64,000 bases of DNA from Alkalihalobacillus sp. BA299 (lineage in GTDB: Bacteria; Bacillota; Bacilli; Bacillales; Bacillaceae_F): contig NZ_JAFLJM010000003.1 in NCBI RefSeq assembly GCF_017745675.1, forward strand, positions 248,001 to 312,000, written 5' to 3'. Positions 37,155 through 46,089 of the stretch are shown piece by piece. Within the stretch, counting starts at the first letter, position 1; every line of letters starts with the position of its first letter. The notes below the pieces were generated by a model that saw only the letters and a list, made by a program, of their open reading frames with translations, did not search any database and was not told the origin of the DNA. A program made the position numbers and the translations under genes.

Positions 37155-37182
37155 TGCAACCATTTATCGTTTTAATCGTATA
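37155..37182 (+). promoter_or_regulatory. Sigma-W-type promoter of ysdB
   Basis: TGCAAC (37155-37160), a 16-base spacer, then CGTATA (37177-37182) matches TGAAAC-N16-CGTA with one mismatch. It is 42 bases before the ysdB start. B. subtilis ysdB is a sigma-W gene. Confidence 0.75.
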
Positions 37183-37223
37183 TAGAATAAGAATGATTTA
37201 GACCACGAATAGGAGGAATTGTT

Positions 37224-37613
37224 ATGGTCTTATTATTTCGTTTGCTCATTATTATTGCTTTTATTGTCATTATATATAGTGCGATTAAGTACATTACAAA
37301 CCCGAAACGAAAATTTGAACTTGCTCATGAAAAGAAACATTTTTATTTCCACGATGAAAAACAAAATGTACGAAAAAACTTTTTAGTAACTTATAAGGGT
37401 GTCTTATTTGAGGGTGAAAAATATTTAGGTACGACAGAGGAGGCGTTTGAAGTCATTTCTGTTCAAGTTTGGGTTAAAAACCCTGAGCTATTACAAGGGC
37501 TTGATCGCGAAGATTTTGACGTCATCAAAACGGAGGTTCATATTCATTATCCAAATGCTGACATTGAATGGAAAAGCCCTATTAAGGAGTTTCTAAAGAA
37601 AAAGAGAGAATAG
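37224..37613 (+). CDS. ysdB: YsdB, sigma-W pathway membrane-anchored protein
   Basis: 129-residue protein with one N-terminal membrane segment (LLFRLLIIIAFIVIIYSAI), then a charged cytoplasmic domain ending KEFLKKKRE. Length and position beside ysdA match B. subtilis YsdB (130), which is reported to be needed for proper sigma-W activity. The upstream sigma-W-type promoter is consistent. ATG follows AGGAGGAA. No enzymatic motif is visible. Confidence 0.87.
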   Translation: MVLLFRLLIIIAFIVIIYSAIKYITNPKRKFELAHEKKHFYFHDEKQNVRKNFLVTYKGVLFEGEKYLGTTEEAFEVISVQVWVKNPELLQGLDREDFDVIKTEVHIHYPNADIEWKSPIKEFLKKKRE

Positions 37614-37637
37614 CTGCACTTTACATTATTCTCCCTT
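37603..37637. terminator. Bidirectional terminator between ysdB and the TVP38 gene
   Basis: GAGAATA pairs with TATTCTC. The left arm overlaps the ysdB stop and TCCCTTT follows. It separates two convergent genes. Confidence 0.55.
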
Positions 37638-38209
37638 TATGATTTTGCGGTAAAAAAATCATTCCATTTGTACGTGACTTCTTTCTTTCCAATGATTGTA
37701 AAAACGATGAATAATACGGCTACTAACGTTAAGCTTATTGGCAATGGTAATTCATGTATCAAATGTCCAAATGACGTAAATACAAATGCTGGCGGTATGC
37801 AAGCATAAAAAGAATACTTCGTATATTCCTTAATAGTATGTGATATTTCTAATAAATATAAGGAAATTAAATGAAAATGAATAAAAGGCACTAAACGAAT
37901 GATCATCATCTGAACTAAGCTCATTCTTTGATAAGACCCTAAATATTTCTTCTTTAAATCGAAAAGCTTTGTTGTTACGTTCGGAAATCGTTTTGCAATA
38001 ATATAAAATGCTACACTTGTAAAGGTTAAGCCAATCAACGAGTAAATGGTACCGTAAAACACACCAAATAAATAGCCACCTAGTAAGCAAACAAGAATAA
38101 CAGGAATAAAGAAAACTTGACGAAATACATGTAGTAAAATAAACAACAAAGGGGCCATCCATCCACTTTCTTCAATGACAAACTGAATGGAATCTAATGA
38201 CTGCTCCAC
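37637..38209 (-). CDS. TVP38/TMEM64 family membrane protein
   Basis: 190-residue membrane protein with about five hydrophobic segments and the SNARE-associated (DedA-like, PF09335-type) core: FFIPVILVCLLGGYLFGVFYGTI, FTSVAFYIIAKRFP and MMIRLVPFIHFHLISLYL. Distantly related DedA proteins are linked to lipid-carrier transport, but this member's function is unknown. Start is GTG behind AAGGGGGAG. B. subtilis ytxB is from the same family but lies beside dnaI; here the relative sits between ysdB and ysdA. Confidence 0.8.
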   Translation of the reverse strand: MEQSLDSIQFVIEESGWMAPLLFILLHVFRQVFFIPVILVCLLGGYLFGVFYGTIYSLIGLTFTSVAFYIIAKRFPNVTTKLFDLKKKYLGSYQRMSLVQMMIIRLVPFIHFHLISLYLLEISHTIKEYTKYSFYACIPPAFVFTSFGHLIHELPLPISLTLVAVLFIVFTIIGKKEVTYKWNDFFTAKS

Positions 38210-38290
38210 TATGCTCCCCCTTTCATTGGCAGGATGCCTTTATTTTATACTATGAAAACATCTATCTAGGTAGGATTCAATTCTTGAAGA

Positions 38291-38551
38291 TTATTTAATT
38301 AAGAAAATCAGGATTGCAATTTGAAGAACTATGACCATCGGAATCCCGATTCGAAATTTAAATTTTTTCGTTTTATGGCGAAATTGCATCATCCCGATAT
38401 ACACTCCAAGGGATCCACCGATGAATGCAATAACAAAAAGGGTTCGTTCAGGAATTCTGTTTTTCCTTTCTCTTGCCCATCGTTTGTCCAACCCCATTAG
38501 CATTAATCCGACGATGCTTATACAAATAAAGTATGAAGCAATATAGAACAT
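38291..38551 (-). CDS. ysdA: YsdA, DUF1294 family membrane protein
   Basis: 86-residue protein with three hydrophobic segments and the DUF1294 pattern: MGLDKRWARERKNRIPERTL, GGSLGVYIGMMQFRHKTKK, FRIGIPM. The function of the family is unknown. ATG follows AGGTGG. Position downstream of rplT matches B. subtilis. Confidence 0.86.
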   Translation of the reverse strand: MFYIASYFICISIVGLMLMGLDKRWARERKNRIPERTLFVIAFIGGSLGVYIGMMQFRHKTKKFKFRIGIPMVIVLQIAILIFLIK

Positions 38552-38719
38552 GGTTCACCACCTTTTAATCTATTTTTTTATTGTGTTAGAGGTTTTTCTG
38601 TATTAGCCTGTTTAATATGTTCTTTTGATTGGGATAAGGGCGGTCTAAACACCGTATTTAGGTAGAGTCTCCTCCTATTTTTTGGAATCTTTTAATCGAA
38701 AATAAGATTTCCTACAACA

Positions 38720-38758
38720 CGAAAAAGGGCCTAGTAAAAATACCAGAACCCTTTTATT
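38720..38758 (-). terminator. Terminator of infC-rpmI-rplT
   Basis: AAAGGGttCTgGTA pairs with TACtAGgCCCTTT on the minus strand, followed by five T, about 13 bases after the rplT stop. Confidence 0.78.
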
Positions 38759-38770
38759 ACAAATTAATTA

Positions 38771-39130
38771 TTATGCGTTTAAGCTTGCCTTTGCTTTTGC
38801 AGCTAATTCTGCAAATGCTTTCTCATCGTTTACTGCTAAGTCAGCTAGCATCTTACGGTTAACGTTGATTTCAGCAACTTTTAAACCGTGCATTAAACGG
38901 CTGTAAGAAAGTCCGTTCATACGAGCAGCCGCGTTAATACGAGTGATCCATAATTTACGGAAGTCACGCTTCTTTTGACGACGGTCACGATAAGCGTATA
39001 AGAATGATTTCATTACTTGTACTTGTGCTGATTTAAATAAACGGTGTTTTGAACCGTGATAACCTTTTGCTAACTTTAATACCTTTTTACGACGACGACG
39101 AGCTACATATCCGCCTTTTACTCTTGGCAT
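38771..39130 (-). CDS. rplT: 50S ribosomal protein L20
   Basis: 119-residue basic protein that binds 23S rRNA early in 50S assembly: [20 protein letters not shown] then [33 protein letters not shown] and [12 protein letters not shown]. It also represses its own operon through the leader upstream of infC. Last gene of infC-rpmI-rplT, 34 bases after rpmI. Confidence 0.98.
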   Translation of the reverse strand: MPRVKGGYVARRRRKKVLKLAKGYHGSKHRLFKSAQVQVMKSFLYAYRDRRQKKRDFRKLWITRINAAARMNGLSYSRLMHGLKVAEINVNRKMLADLAVNDEKAFAELAAKAKASLNA

Positions 39131-39164
39131 TGTAGTTCCCTCCTTGTTTCTTTAGCTTTTGCAA

Positions 39165-39365
39165 TTATTTTTTGTATGTTAACATTTCTCTAATACGTTT
39201 AAAGTCACCAGAATGAACCATTCCTGCTTTACGAAGCTTACGCTTTTGCTTTTGTGACTTGTTACCGAATAAGTGGCTAGTAAACGCGTGTGCACGCTTT
39301 AATTTACCTGATCCAGTTTTCTTAAAACGCTTAGCAGCGCCTCTATGAGTTTTCATTTTAGGCAT
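39165..39365 (-). CDS. rpmI: 50S ribosomal protein L35
   Basis: 66-residue L35 with the signature [20 protein letters not shown] and [20 protein letters not shown]. Middle gene of infC-rpmI-rplT, 39 bases after infC, with a GGGAGGA site. Length equals that of B. subtilis L35. Confidence 0.98.
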   Translation of the reverse strand: MPKMKTHRGAAKRFKKTGSGKLKRAHAFTSHLFGNKSQKQKRKLRKAGMVHSGDFKRIREMLTYKK

Positions 39366-39404
39366 TGTTTATTCCTCCCTTAATCGTTCTACGTTGGCGT
39401 ACTA

Positions 39405-39920
39405 TTACTTATCACTTTTTGGAGCAAGTACTAAGAACATGCTTCGGCCTTCCATTTTAGGTTTTGCCTCAACAGTTGCAATGTCCTCACACTCTGAAGC
39501 TAATCGTTCTAATACTTTACGGCCGATTTCAGAGTGAGTAATTGCACGACCACGGAAACGGATAGCAGCTTTAACCTTGTCACCTTTTTCAAGGAACTTT
39601 CTCGCATTACGAAGTTTTGTATTAAAGTCATGATCTTCAATCGTTGGACTAAGACGTACTTCTTTAATATTAATCACTTTCTGATTTTTACGAGCTTCTT
39701 TTTCTTTCTTCTGCTGCTCATACTTAAACTTACCAAAATCCATGATACGGCACACGGGTGGTTTTGCGTTTGGCGCAACCATAACTAAATCAAGATTTGC
39801 TTTTTGTGCCATTTCTAAAGCTTCTAGTTTCGACTTAACTCCAATTTGATCGCCATTAGGACCGATGAGACGTACTTCACGGGCGCGAATGGCCTCATTG
39901 ATCAACATGTCCTTACTAAT
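39405..39920 (-). CDS. infC: Translation initiation factor IF-3 (ATT start)
   Basis: 171-residue IF-3, which binds the 30S subunit, checks start-codon/initiator tRNA pairing and prevents premature subunit joining. Visible are the N-domain [19 protein letters not shown], the linker FEQQ-like [15 protein letters not shown], and the C-domain [20 protein letters not shown] with [11 protein letters not shown]. The first ATG would truncate the conserved start. GGAGGTG followed by ATT-ATT-AGT-AAG-GAC gives [12 protein letters not shown], aligning with B. subtilis MSKDLIVNEGIR. A rare ATT start makes infC translation sensitive to IF-3 itself. Confidence 0.93.
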   Translation of the reverse strand: MSKDMLINEAIRAREVRLIGPNGDQIGVKSKLEALEMAQKANLDLVMVAPNAKPPVCRIMDFGKFKYEQQKKEKEARKNQKVINIKEVRLSPTIEDHDFNTKLRNARKFLEKGDKVKAAIRFRGRAITHSEIGRKVLERLASECEDIATVEAKPKMEGRSMFLVLAPKSDK

Positions 39921-40062
39921 AATGAGCCACCTCCAAGTGATTTTAACACGGACAAAGCATTTATGCGCTTGCTCTCAAAAGACTCCATTTTTAAAGGTAT
40001 GTCTATGTTGGTATACCAAAAACTATTGAAGTCTTAGCTGAATTATCAGCTTTTTGCTCAAT

Positions 40063-40195
40063 AAAAAAAGTGTGAACGCATACTGCGCCCACACTGATCC
40101 TTTAAAAGTCAAAATCGTAAACCTGTAAACAGCACTTTGCGTCAATCAGGTGAGAAGCGGGCGCTCCTGCTTGTATATGTCCTTAATTAAATTAC
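40063..40195 (-). promoter_or_regulatory. L20-type leader with attenuator upstream of infC
   Basis: The minus-strand leader contains GCAGGAGCGCCCGCTTCTCA and CACCTGATTGACGC, then a terminator (AGTGTGGGCGCAG...CACACT plus seven T, 40063-40095). The arrangement resembles the B. subtilis infC leader, where L20 promotes termination. Family identity is by recall of this motif; pairing is by eye. Confidence 0.75.
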
Positions 40196-40201
40196 TTTCC
40201 T

Positions 40202-40230
40202 ACTTTATCACAGCTTATACCTCATGTCAA
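40202..40230 (-). promoter_or_regulatory. Sigma-A promoter of infC operon
   Basis: Consensus TTGACA (40225-40230), 17-base spacer, TAAAGT (40202-40207) on the minus strand, 10 bases below the thrS stop. Confidence 0.85.
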
Positions 40231-40239
40231 ATATATCTT

Positions 40240-42180
40240 TTACTTACCACGCTGTTCGACAACTTCCTTTAACTGGTTCACAAAATCAACTAATGAAACT
40301 GAAGTTGATTTTTGTTCTCCATATTTTCGGACGTTTACCGCTTCGCCTTCAATTTCTTGATCTCCAAGCACGAGCATGTAAGGGATCTTTTGCATTTGTG
40401 CTTCGCGAATTTTATAACCAATCTTTTCATCACGTTCGTCAATTTCTACACGAATTCCTTCTGCCTGTAACGTTTCAGCTACACGTTTCGCATAGTCTAA
40501 GTGTACATCAGGTGATACAGGAATAACTTGAACTTGAATAGGTGCAATCCATGTTGGGAAAGCCCCTTTATATTCTTCAATTAAAAACGCAACGAAACGT
40601 TCCATTGTCGATACAACACCACGGTGAATAACAACCGGTCGATGCGGCTTTCCATCTTCACCTACATACGTTAAATCAAAACGTTCTGGTAATAAGAAAT
40701 CCAGTTGGACTGTTGATAAAGTTTCATCCTTTCCTAAGGCTGTACGTACTTGTACGTCTAGCTTCGGACCGTAAAACGCAGCTTCACCTTCAGCTTCAAA
40801 GTATTCTACTCCTAAATCATCCATCGCTTCTTTTAACATACCTTGCGCTTTATTCCACATTTGATCATCGTCGAAGTATTTTTCTTTATCTTCCGGGTCT
40901 CTATATGATAAACGGAAGGAATAATCGTTCAATCCAAAATCTTTATACACTTCTTGAATCAGACGAACAACGCGAATGAACTCATCTTTAATTTGGTCTG
41001 GTCGACAGAAAATATGAGCATCATTTAAAGTCATCCCACGAACCCGTTGTAATCCTGTAACGGCACCACTCATCTCGTAACGATGCATCGTACCAAGTTC
41101 AGCAATACGAATAGGTAGCTTTCGATAACTGTGAATGTCATGCTTATACACCATCATATGGTGAGGACAGTTCATTGGACGAAGGACAAGTTCCTCATTG
41201 TCCATTTCCATCACAGGGAACATACTATCGCGATAGTGATCCCAATGTCCTGATGTTTTATACAATTCTGAGCTACCAAGTACTGGCGTATACACGTGGT
41301 CATATCCTAAGCGAACTTCTTTATCAACAATGTACCTTTCGATTAAACGACGGATTGTCGCTCCTTTTGGTAACCAAAGCGGCAAGCCTTGACCTACTTT
41401 TTGAGAGTTTGTAAATAAACTGAGCTCTTTTCCAAGTTTACGATGGTCACGTTCCTTCGCTTCTTCGAGTAAACGTAAATGTTCGTCAAGATCTGCTTTT
41501 TTAAAGAATGCAGTTCCATAAATGCGTTGAAGCATCTTATTCTTACTATCTCCACGCCAATATGCTCCTGCAATACTTAACAACTTAAATTCTTTAATTT
41601 TCCCAGTCGACGGTACGTGAACCCCGCGGCAAAGATCAAAAAATTCACCTTGCTCGTAAATTGTCACCGATTCTTCAGCCGGTATAGCTTCAATGAGCTC
41701 CAATTTAAGCTGATCATCAATTTCTTTATAGCGAGCAACAGCTTCATCACGACTCACCTCTATACGGTGAATATCTAGATTTTCATTAACGATTTTCTTC
41801 ATTTCTTTTTCGATTTTCGGTAAATCTTCAGCTGTGATTGGCGTTTCACTATCAATATCATAATAAAAGCCATTTTCAATAACTGGACCGACACCAAGCT
41901 TTACGTCTCCGAATAACCGCTTAACAGCCTGTGCTAATAAATGGGCCGTACTATGACGCATAATTTCTAGGGCATCCTCAGAATCCTGCGTGACAATTTC
42001 AATTTTTCCATCTGTATGAAGTGGTGTACGTAAATCCACTAACTCTCCATTGAATTTTCCAGCAATTGATTTTTTCTTTAGTCCAGGACTAATCGATGCT
42101 GCAACATCTTCTGTTGACGTTCCAGTTGGAAAATCCTTTACAGCACCATCTGGGAATGTAATTTGCAATACATCAGACAT
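40240..42180 (-). CDS. thrS: Threonine-tRNA ligase
   Basis: 646-residue class II synthetase. An N-terminal TGS domain ([20 protein letters not shown]) precedes the editing domain ([15 protein letters not shown], with RGVHVPSTG). The catalytic core has the zinc-ligand segment [13 protein letters not shown] and motif 2 [20 protein letters not shown]. The C-terminal anticodon-binding domain includes [18 protein letters not shown]. The ATG giving MSDVLQITF follows AGGAGTG; a GTG three codons upstream overlaps that site. It is controlled by a T-box leader. Confidence 0.97.
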   Translation of the reverse strand: MSDVLQITFPDGAVKDFPTGTSTEDVAASISPGLKKKSIAGKFNGELVDLRTPLHTDGKIEIVTQDSEDALEIMRHSTAHLLAQAVKRLFGDVKLGVGPVIENGFYYDIDSETPITAEDLPKIEKEMKKIVNENLDIHRIEVSRDEAVARYKEIDDQLKLELIEAIPAEESVTIYEQGEFFDLCRGVHVPSTGKIKEFKLLSIAGAYWRGDSKNKMLQRIYGTAFFKKADLDEHLRLLEEAKERDHRKLGKELSLFTNSQKVGQGLPLWLPKGATIRRLIERYIVDKEVRLGYDHVYTPVLGSSELYKTSGHWDHYRDSMFPVMEMDNEELVLRPMNCPHHMMVYKHDIHSYRKLPIRIAELGTMHRYEMSGAVTGLQRVRGMTLNDAHIFCRPDQIKDEFIRVVRLIQEVYKDFGLNDYSFRLSYRDPEDKEKYFDDDQMWNKAQGMLKEAMDDLGVEYFEAEGEAAFYGPKLDVQVRTALGKDETLSTVQLDFLLPERFDLTYVGEDGKPHRPVVIHRGVVSTMERFVAFLIEEYKGAFPTWIAPIQVQVIPVSPDVHLDYAKRVAETLQAEGIRVEIDERDEKIGYKIREAQMQKIPYMLVLGDQEIEGEAVNVRKYGEQKSTSVSLVDFVNQLKEVVEQRGK

Positions 42181-42206
42181 TTCACTCACTCCTATTTTTC
42201 TTTTTG

Positions 42207-42391
42207 GCTCTTTTCTAAAAGATTGTTGCTTTTAGCTATTGAACCGTTAACCAAGCGAAAGCTTGGTTCTTCACGCTTTGGCGTGAAGCCTTTGAACATA
42301 AATCAGCCAGATGGACAAATTAATTTGTCCATTAGGGCTGATTTATGTTCAAAAAACGGTCCAATAGCAACAAAGTTTACGAAAACAGCTT
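42207..42391. repeat. Family D repeat, MITE-like, in the thrS leader
   Basis: A 185-bp element whose ends GCTCTTTTCTAAAAG... and (inverted) GCTGTTTTCGTAAAC... match at 18 of 23 positions. Inside are hairpins AACCAAGC/GCTTGGTT and CTTCACGC/GCGTGAAG, and an extra long palindrome AACATAAATCAGCC with GGCTGATTTATGTT enclosing GGACAAATTAATTTGTCC. It lies between the T-box terminator and thrS. A related copy is at 58175-58289. Confidence 0.88.
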
Positions 42392-42404
42392 TCTTTTTTT
42401 GCAA

Positions 42405-42779
42405 ACAAAAAAACACCCATCCCAAAAAGGGACGAGTGTTATACTCGTGGTTCCACCCTTGTTTCTATAATTGCATTCGATCATCGTTCCTTACTACGCT
42501 ACGTAATCGACATCGTTTCATTGTATTTTAATACTTTCGATTACAATTACTGCTACCTAAAAGTATACAATGACATATTAACCCACGCAATTATAGCTCA
42601 ATTCTTCAGAATAACGGTCTGGAGCCGTTAGCAGATACTATGACTTCCCTGCTAATGTTCAAAGGTGGTAAGTCAACATTTCGTGTTAGGTAGTTCTCAG
42701 CACATGCTACCTTCTCTGGAAACCGTAAATGAAGACTCTTATCCTTATCATTACATCACACATCATTTAATTTGATATG
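42405..42779 (-). promoter_or_regulatory. T-box leader of thrS
   Basis: The T-box sequence AGGGTGGAACCACG lies at 42446-42459 on the minus strand. The terminator ACACTCGTCCC with GGGATGGGTGT and seven T follows (42405-42440). Stem I contains GACTTACCACC, offering ACC (Thr) as specifier. Uncharged tRNA-Thr should raise thrS expression. The core is certain; the specifier is inferred. Confidence 0.93.
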
Positions 42780-42785
42780 TAAGTA

Positions 42786-42814
42786 ATTATATGAATTCAT
42801 TTCAAGAAAATCAA
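42786..42814 (-). promoter_or_regulatory. Sigma-A promoter of thrS
   Basis: TTGATT (42809-42814), 17-base spacer, perfect TATAAT (42786-42791) on the minus strand, directly before the T-box leader. Confidence 0.82.
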
Positions 42815-42841
42815 GTTTTCGTTTAAAAATATGATCATTTT

Positions 42842-43708
42842 TTATGTTACTCTTTGAAATACACCGAGTGGATATAAGATTGCTCTTTCTTGAAAAATCG
42901 TTTGGAGCGTATATATGATCCCTTGGTCGACATCATCCGTATAAATAGAAACTATTTCTGGATTAATACTGACTAGAGGAGAAACAACCATTTCCTCGAT
43001 ATCTAAGTCTCCTTCGAAAACCAAGGCCTCTTCGAGAAAATGTTCTTTTTCTTCTCGACTAATTTTTCTAAAGGAACTATTATAAAACGAAAAATGGCCA
43101 TCATAAACAAGATGGAGTTCTTTCATTTTCTTTGGAGCTGATTTCAAATAGTTACGAAGACTCTCAACAATATTTTGATACTCTTGCTCAAGTAAATATT
43201 CATCAATTGCGATTTCAACACAATCTATTAATATTTCACAATAGTCTTTTAAGCGAAACGTTAAAAATGGTTCATAGTAGAAGGTTGTATGTTCGTCAAT
43301 ATTACTCGCAAATGCTTCATATAAGTAATTTTCACGTTCTCTAAAGCAAGAAATAGATGGTATATCATCCCGGTATCCATTAATAATTTCACAAGCAATA
43401 CTTAAGATTTGTTCCTGTTCTTCTGGGTCTTTAAAATAAAACATACTTTCAATAATTTCTAATAACCAATCTTCCTCTTTCGTTTCAATCACATAGTGTG
43501 AAAGAATTGAAGCTAATAATGGATGAAACGAATCATAGAAGTCAATGTTTGTATCCTCATAATGTATGAATAATGTCGCCTCTTCTTGCCCCTTAGCTAT
43601 GTCTAATGTTACTTGTACACCTAATTGAGTATATTTAGACATATACCGGGTAAGTTGATTATAGACTTGCTGGCAATCGTGCTGAGATTCAAATTGAATG
43701 GAAATCAA
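42842..43708 (-). CDS. ytxC: YtxC-like protein, putative sporulation-associated
   Basis: 288-residue soluble protein placed in the YtxC family by its position upstream of thrS and by the C-terminal half (LEQEYQNIVESLRNYLKSAPKKMKELH then DGHFSFYNSSFRKI). It has many acidic residues and no recognisable catalytic motif. I chose the TTG (MISIQFESQHD) 8 bases after AAGGGGG; the open frame extends 24 codons further without a matching site. The family is described as sporulation-related; the mechanism is unknown. Confidence 0.75.
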   Translation of the reverse strand: MISIQFESQHDCQQVYNQLTRYMSKYTQLGVQVTLDIAKGQEEATLFIHYEDTNIDFYDSFHPLLASILSHYVIETKEEDWLLEIIESMFYFKDPEEQEQILSIACEIINGYRDDIPSISCFRERENYLYEAFASNIDEHTTFYYEPFLTFRLKDYCEILIDCVEIAIDEYLLEQEYQNIVESLRNYLKSAPKKMKELHLVYDGHFSFYNSSFRKISREEKEHFLEEALVFEGDLDIEEMVVSPLVSINPEIVSIYTDDVDQGIIYTLQTIFQERAILYPLGVFQRVT

Positions 43709-43826
43709 TGGCAAATCCCCCTTAACCGATGAATTAAACAATTTATTTGCACCGTATCCCGGTTGTAAGCGTTCGTGCATGACAAATCATTCTACTTGAT
43801 TCCTATGACAAGCTAGGAAAAAAAGA

Positions 43827-43867
43827 ACAAAAAAATACGCTTATCGTATAAAAACGAATAAGCGTTA
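43827..43867 (-). terminator. Terminator of mqnC
   Basis: ACGCTTATTCG pairs with CGATAAGCGT on the minus strand, then ATTTTTTT, about 105 bases after the mqnC stop. Confidence 0.8.
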
Positions 43868-43969
43868 ATTTAAATCAGTCTCATGTTTCATAGCTATCGA
43901 CATATTTCTAAAGAAATTCTTACTATCTCTAATTAATAGCCTATTTCAAGAATAAGAATTCATCCTTTT

Positions 43970-45085
43970 TTAGTTTTGCATGACAAAATCTTTTGCTGTC
44001 ATTTCATCATTATCAAATATACGTAAGATTTTATATTTTGTATTTCGCTGAGCAGGAATTTTACCGGCTTCACGAATTAGCTGTAAAATTTGATTCGTGT
44101 TCACTTTATGAGTTGTACCCGCTGCAGAAACGACGTTTTCTTCCATCATCGTACTCCCGAAATCATTACAGCCATAAGATAATGACTCTTTTCCAACGTC
44201 AGGCCCCATCGTTACCCATGAAGATTGGAAATTCGCAATATTGTCTAAGAAAATTCGAGATATTGCTACATTTTTGAGGTAGCCACGTGGTGAAATTTTT
44301 TCACCTTTTAAATTCGTATTATCAGGTTGGAACGTCCAAGAAATAAATGCAAGGAAACAATCCGTTTCATCTTGTGCATCACGAATTCTTTGCAGGTGAA
44401 GAGCGCGTTCTTCAATCGTTTCACCTAAACCAATTACCATCGTAGCCGTTCCGTGCATACCTACTTTTTTTACAGTTTTCATACAATCGATCCATTCTTG
44501 CCAGCTATCCTTAAGACGGCTCACACGTCTACGTGTTTCATCCGTTAAAATTTCTGCACCGCCTCCAGGTACTGAATCTAATCCAGCTTCTTTTAACTGA
44601 GTAAGTATGTCTTCTAATGACAATCCTGAAACCTCTGCCATTTTGTAAATTTCAGCAGGCGAAAACGAATGCATCGTAATGTCAAAACGTTTTTTGATCT
44701 CTTTTAGTAGATCTGTATAATACGTAAATGGTAGATCGGGATTTGTTCCACCTTGCATTAAGATTTCCGTTCCCCCAACATCTACCGTTTCTTGGATTTT
44801 TTTAAATACTTCTTCATTTTCAAGGACATAACCATCTGCATGCCCAGGCGGTCGATAAAAGGCACAAAATCGACAATACGTATCACAGAAATTTGTATAA
44901 TTTACGTTTCTACCGATTACAAATGTTGTAACTGGTTTAGGATGCCATTTTTTCATAATGGCATTTGCAGCTCGCCCCATTTTTTCGACTTCATCGCTTT
45001 TATAAAGTTCAATGCAATCTTCTAACGAAATACGTTCACCGTTCACTGCTCGCTCGAGAATGTGGTCAATGCCCATTTGATTCAT
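43970..45085 (-). CDS. mqnC: Cyclic dehypoxanthinyl futalosine synthase (radical SAM)
   Basis: 371-residue radical SAM enzyme of the futalosine menaquinone pathway, which cyclises dehypoxanthine futalosine. The [4Fe-4S]/SAM motif is CDTYCRFCAFYR (CxxxCxxC). Other MqnC-like segments are GGTEILMQGGTNPDLPF, LDSVPGGGAEILTDETR, GHxx-type MHGTATMVIGLGE and WTFQPDNTNL. MqnE and CofG/CofH are relatives, but the details favour MqnC. The start is ambiguous: ATG at 45085 or 45076 after GGGGG. It sits where B. subtilis has ytxB, downstream of dnaI. Confidence 0.88.
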   Translation of the reverse strand: MNQMGIDHILERAVNGERISLEDCIELYKSDEVEKMGRAANAIMKKWHPKPVTTFVIGRNVNYTNFCDTYCRFCAFYRPPGHADGYVLENEEVFKKIQETVDVGGTEILMQGGTNPDLPFTYYTDLLKEIKKRFDITMHSFSPAEIYKMAEVSGLSLEDILTQLKEAGLDSVPGGGAEILTDETRRRVSRLKDSWQEWIDCMKTVKKVGMHGTATMVIGLGETIEERALHLQRIRDAQDETDCFLAFISWTFQPDNTNLKGEKISPRGYLKNVAISRIFLDNIANFQSSWVTMGPDVGKESLSYGCNDFGSTMMEENVVSAAGTTHKVNTNQILQLIREAGKIPAQRNTKYKILRIFDNDEMTAKDFVMQN

Positions 45086-45153
45086 AACCCCCATCTTTTT
45101 CAACTAGTATTATACTATCATAGATTAATGGAGAATGCCCGTTCCAAAAAGAA

Positions 45154-46089
45154 CTATTTCTTTTCTCTACGATTAGAGCCTTCTACAAATATAGGCGTCG
45201 TGAAGTGGCGGATTCTCTCCATAATCCGTTTTGCCTTAAGCTGTTCAAATCCTCCACGCTCCGAATAAGACAAATGTGCTTCTAATTCCTCATAGCTATA
45301 ATTAGATGTAAAAAGCGTTGGGAGTTTTTCAAGCATTCGATATTGCAGAATAACTCCTAGCACATCATCTCTAATCCAGCTCGACAAACTTTCTGCTCCG
45401 ATATCATCTAAAATGAGCACCTCGGCATTTTTAACTCGATCGAGCTTTTCATTTACTGTACCATCACCAATGGATTGTTTCATTTCTCTAAAAAAGTCCG
45501 GCGTATAAACAAGCATCGTTTCGATGTCACGATCGGCCAAAGCATTAGCGACAGCCCCCATAATATACGTTTTACCGACACCGAACATTCCGTATAAGTA
45601 CAAACCCATCGATCGATTTCCTGGATCTGCTTGCATAGCAAACTCTAACGCAGCTGCACTAGCAGGCCACCGAGATTCTTCACTTTTATCAAAATTTTCA
45701 AATCTCGCTTCTAAAATATCTTTAGGAATATATAAGCTTTTAATTAAAGATTGTTGTTTCTTTTGGCGATCCGTTTTTTGTTTAACTTCGCAAACCTCGA
45801 ATTGAATATCAACAAACTTTTTTTCAACAACTAAGTTCGGACGATAGCCTTGCATTAAATTCGTGCACTTCTCAAGCCCTGGACAGTTATGACAGGTACT
45901 CAACTCTTTTCGATATTGATCTAACTTCGGTAAGCTTCTTTCTAGCATATCTAAGGAAACATGCGGTTTTGATTGTAAAAACTCACCTATCAACGGATCA
46001 GTTAAGATCTCGCGTTTCAACTTCTCATACTGTCTTACAAATTTTTCTCCGCTCATCATCGACTGTAGGGAAGCTTGAATCGATTCCAT
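45154..46089 (-). CDS. dnaI: Primosomal protein DnaI (helicase loader)
   Basis: 311-residue AAA+ ATPase that loads the replicative helicase. The N-terminal zinc-binding region (STCHNCPGLEKCTN, near residue 65) binds helicase. Then come Walker A YGMFGVGKTYIMGA, Walker B EVLILDDIGAESL and the arginine-containing C-terminus (LKAKRIMERIRHF). Its ATG follows the dnaB TAG directly (TAGATG), so translation is coupled. Position next to dnaB matches B. subtilis. Confidence 0.96.
   Translation of the reverse strand: MESIQASLQSMMSGEKFVRQYEKLKREILTDPLIGEFLQSKPHVSLDMLERSLPKLDQYRKELSTCHNCPGLEKCTNLMQGYRPNLVVEKKFVDIQFEVCEVKQKTDRQKKQQSLIKSLYIPKDILEARFENFDKSEESRWPASAAALEFAMQADPGNRSMGLYLYGMFGVGKTYIMGAVANALADRDIETMLVYTPDFFREMKQSIGDGTVNEKLDRVKNAEVLILDDIGAESLSSWIRDDVLGVILQYRMLEKLPTLFTSNYSYEELEAHLSYSERGGFEQLKAKRIMERIRHFTTPIFVEGSNRREKK

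Noticed and set aside
38575-38662. Short GTG frame between rplT and ysdA (about 24 codons)
   Set aside because: The GGAGGAG upstream is 16 bases from the GTG, too far for normal initiation, and the peptide has no recognisable feature.
42226-42531. Plus-strand frame across the thrS leader
   Set aside because: It runs through family D and the T-box in antisense and has no coding character.
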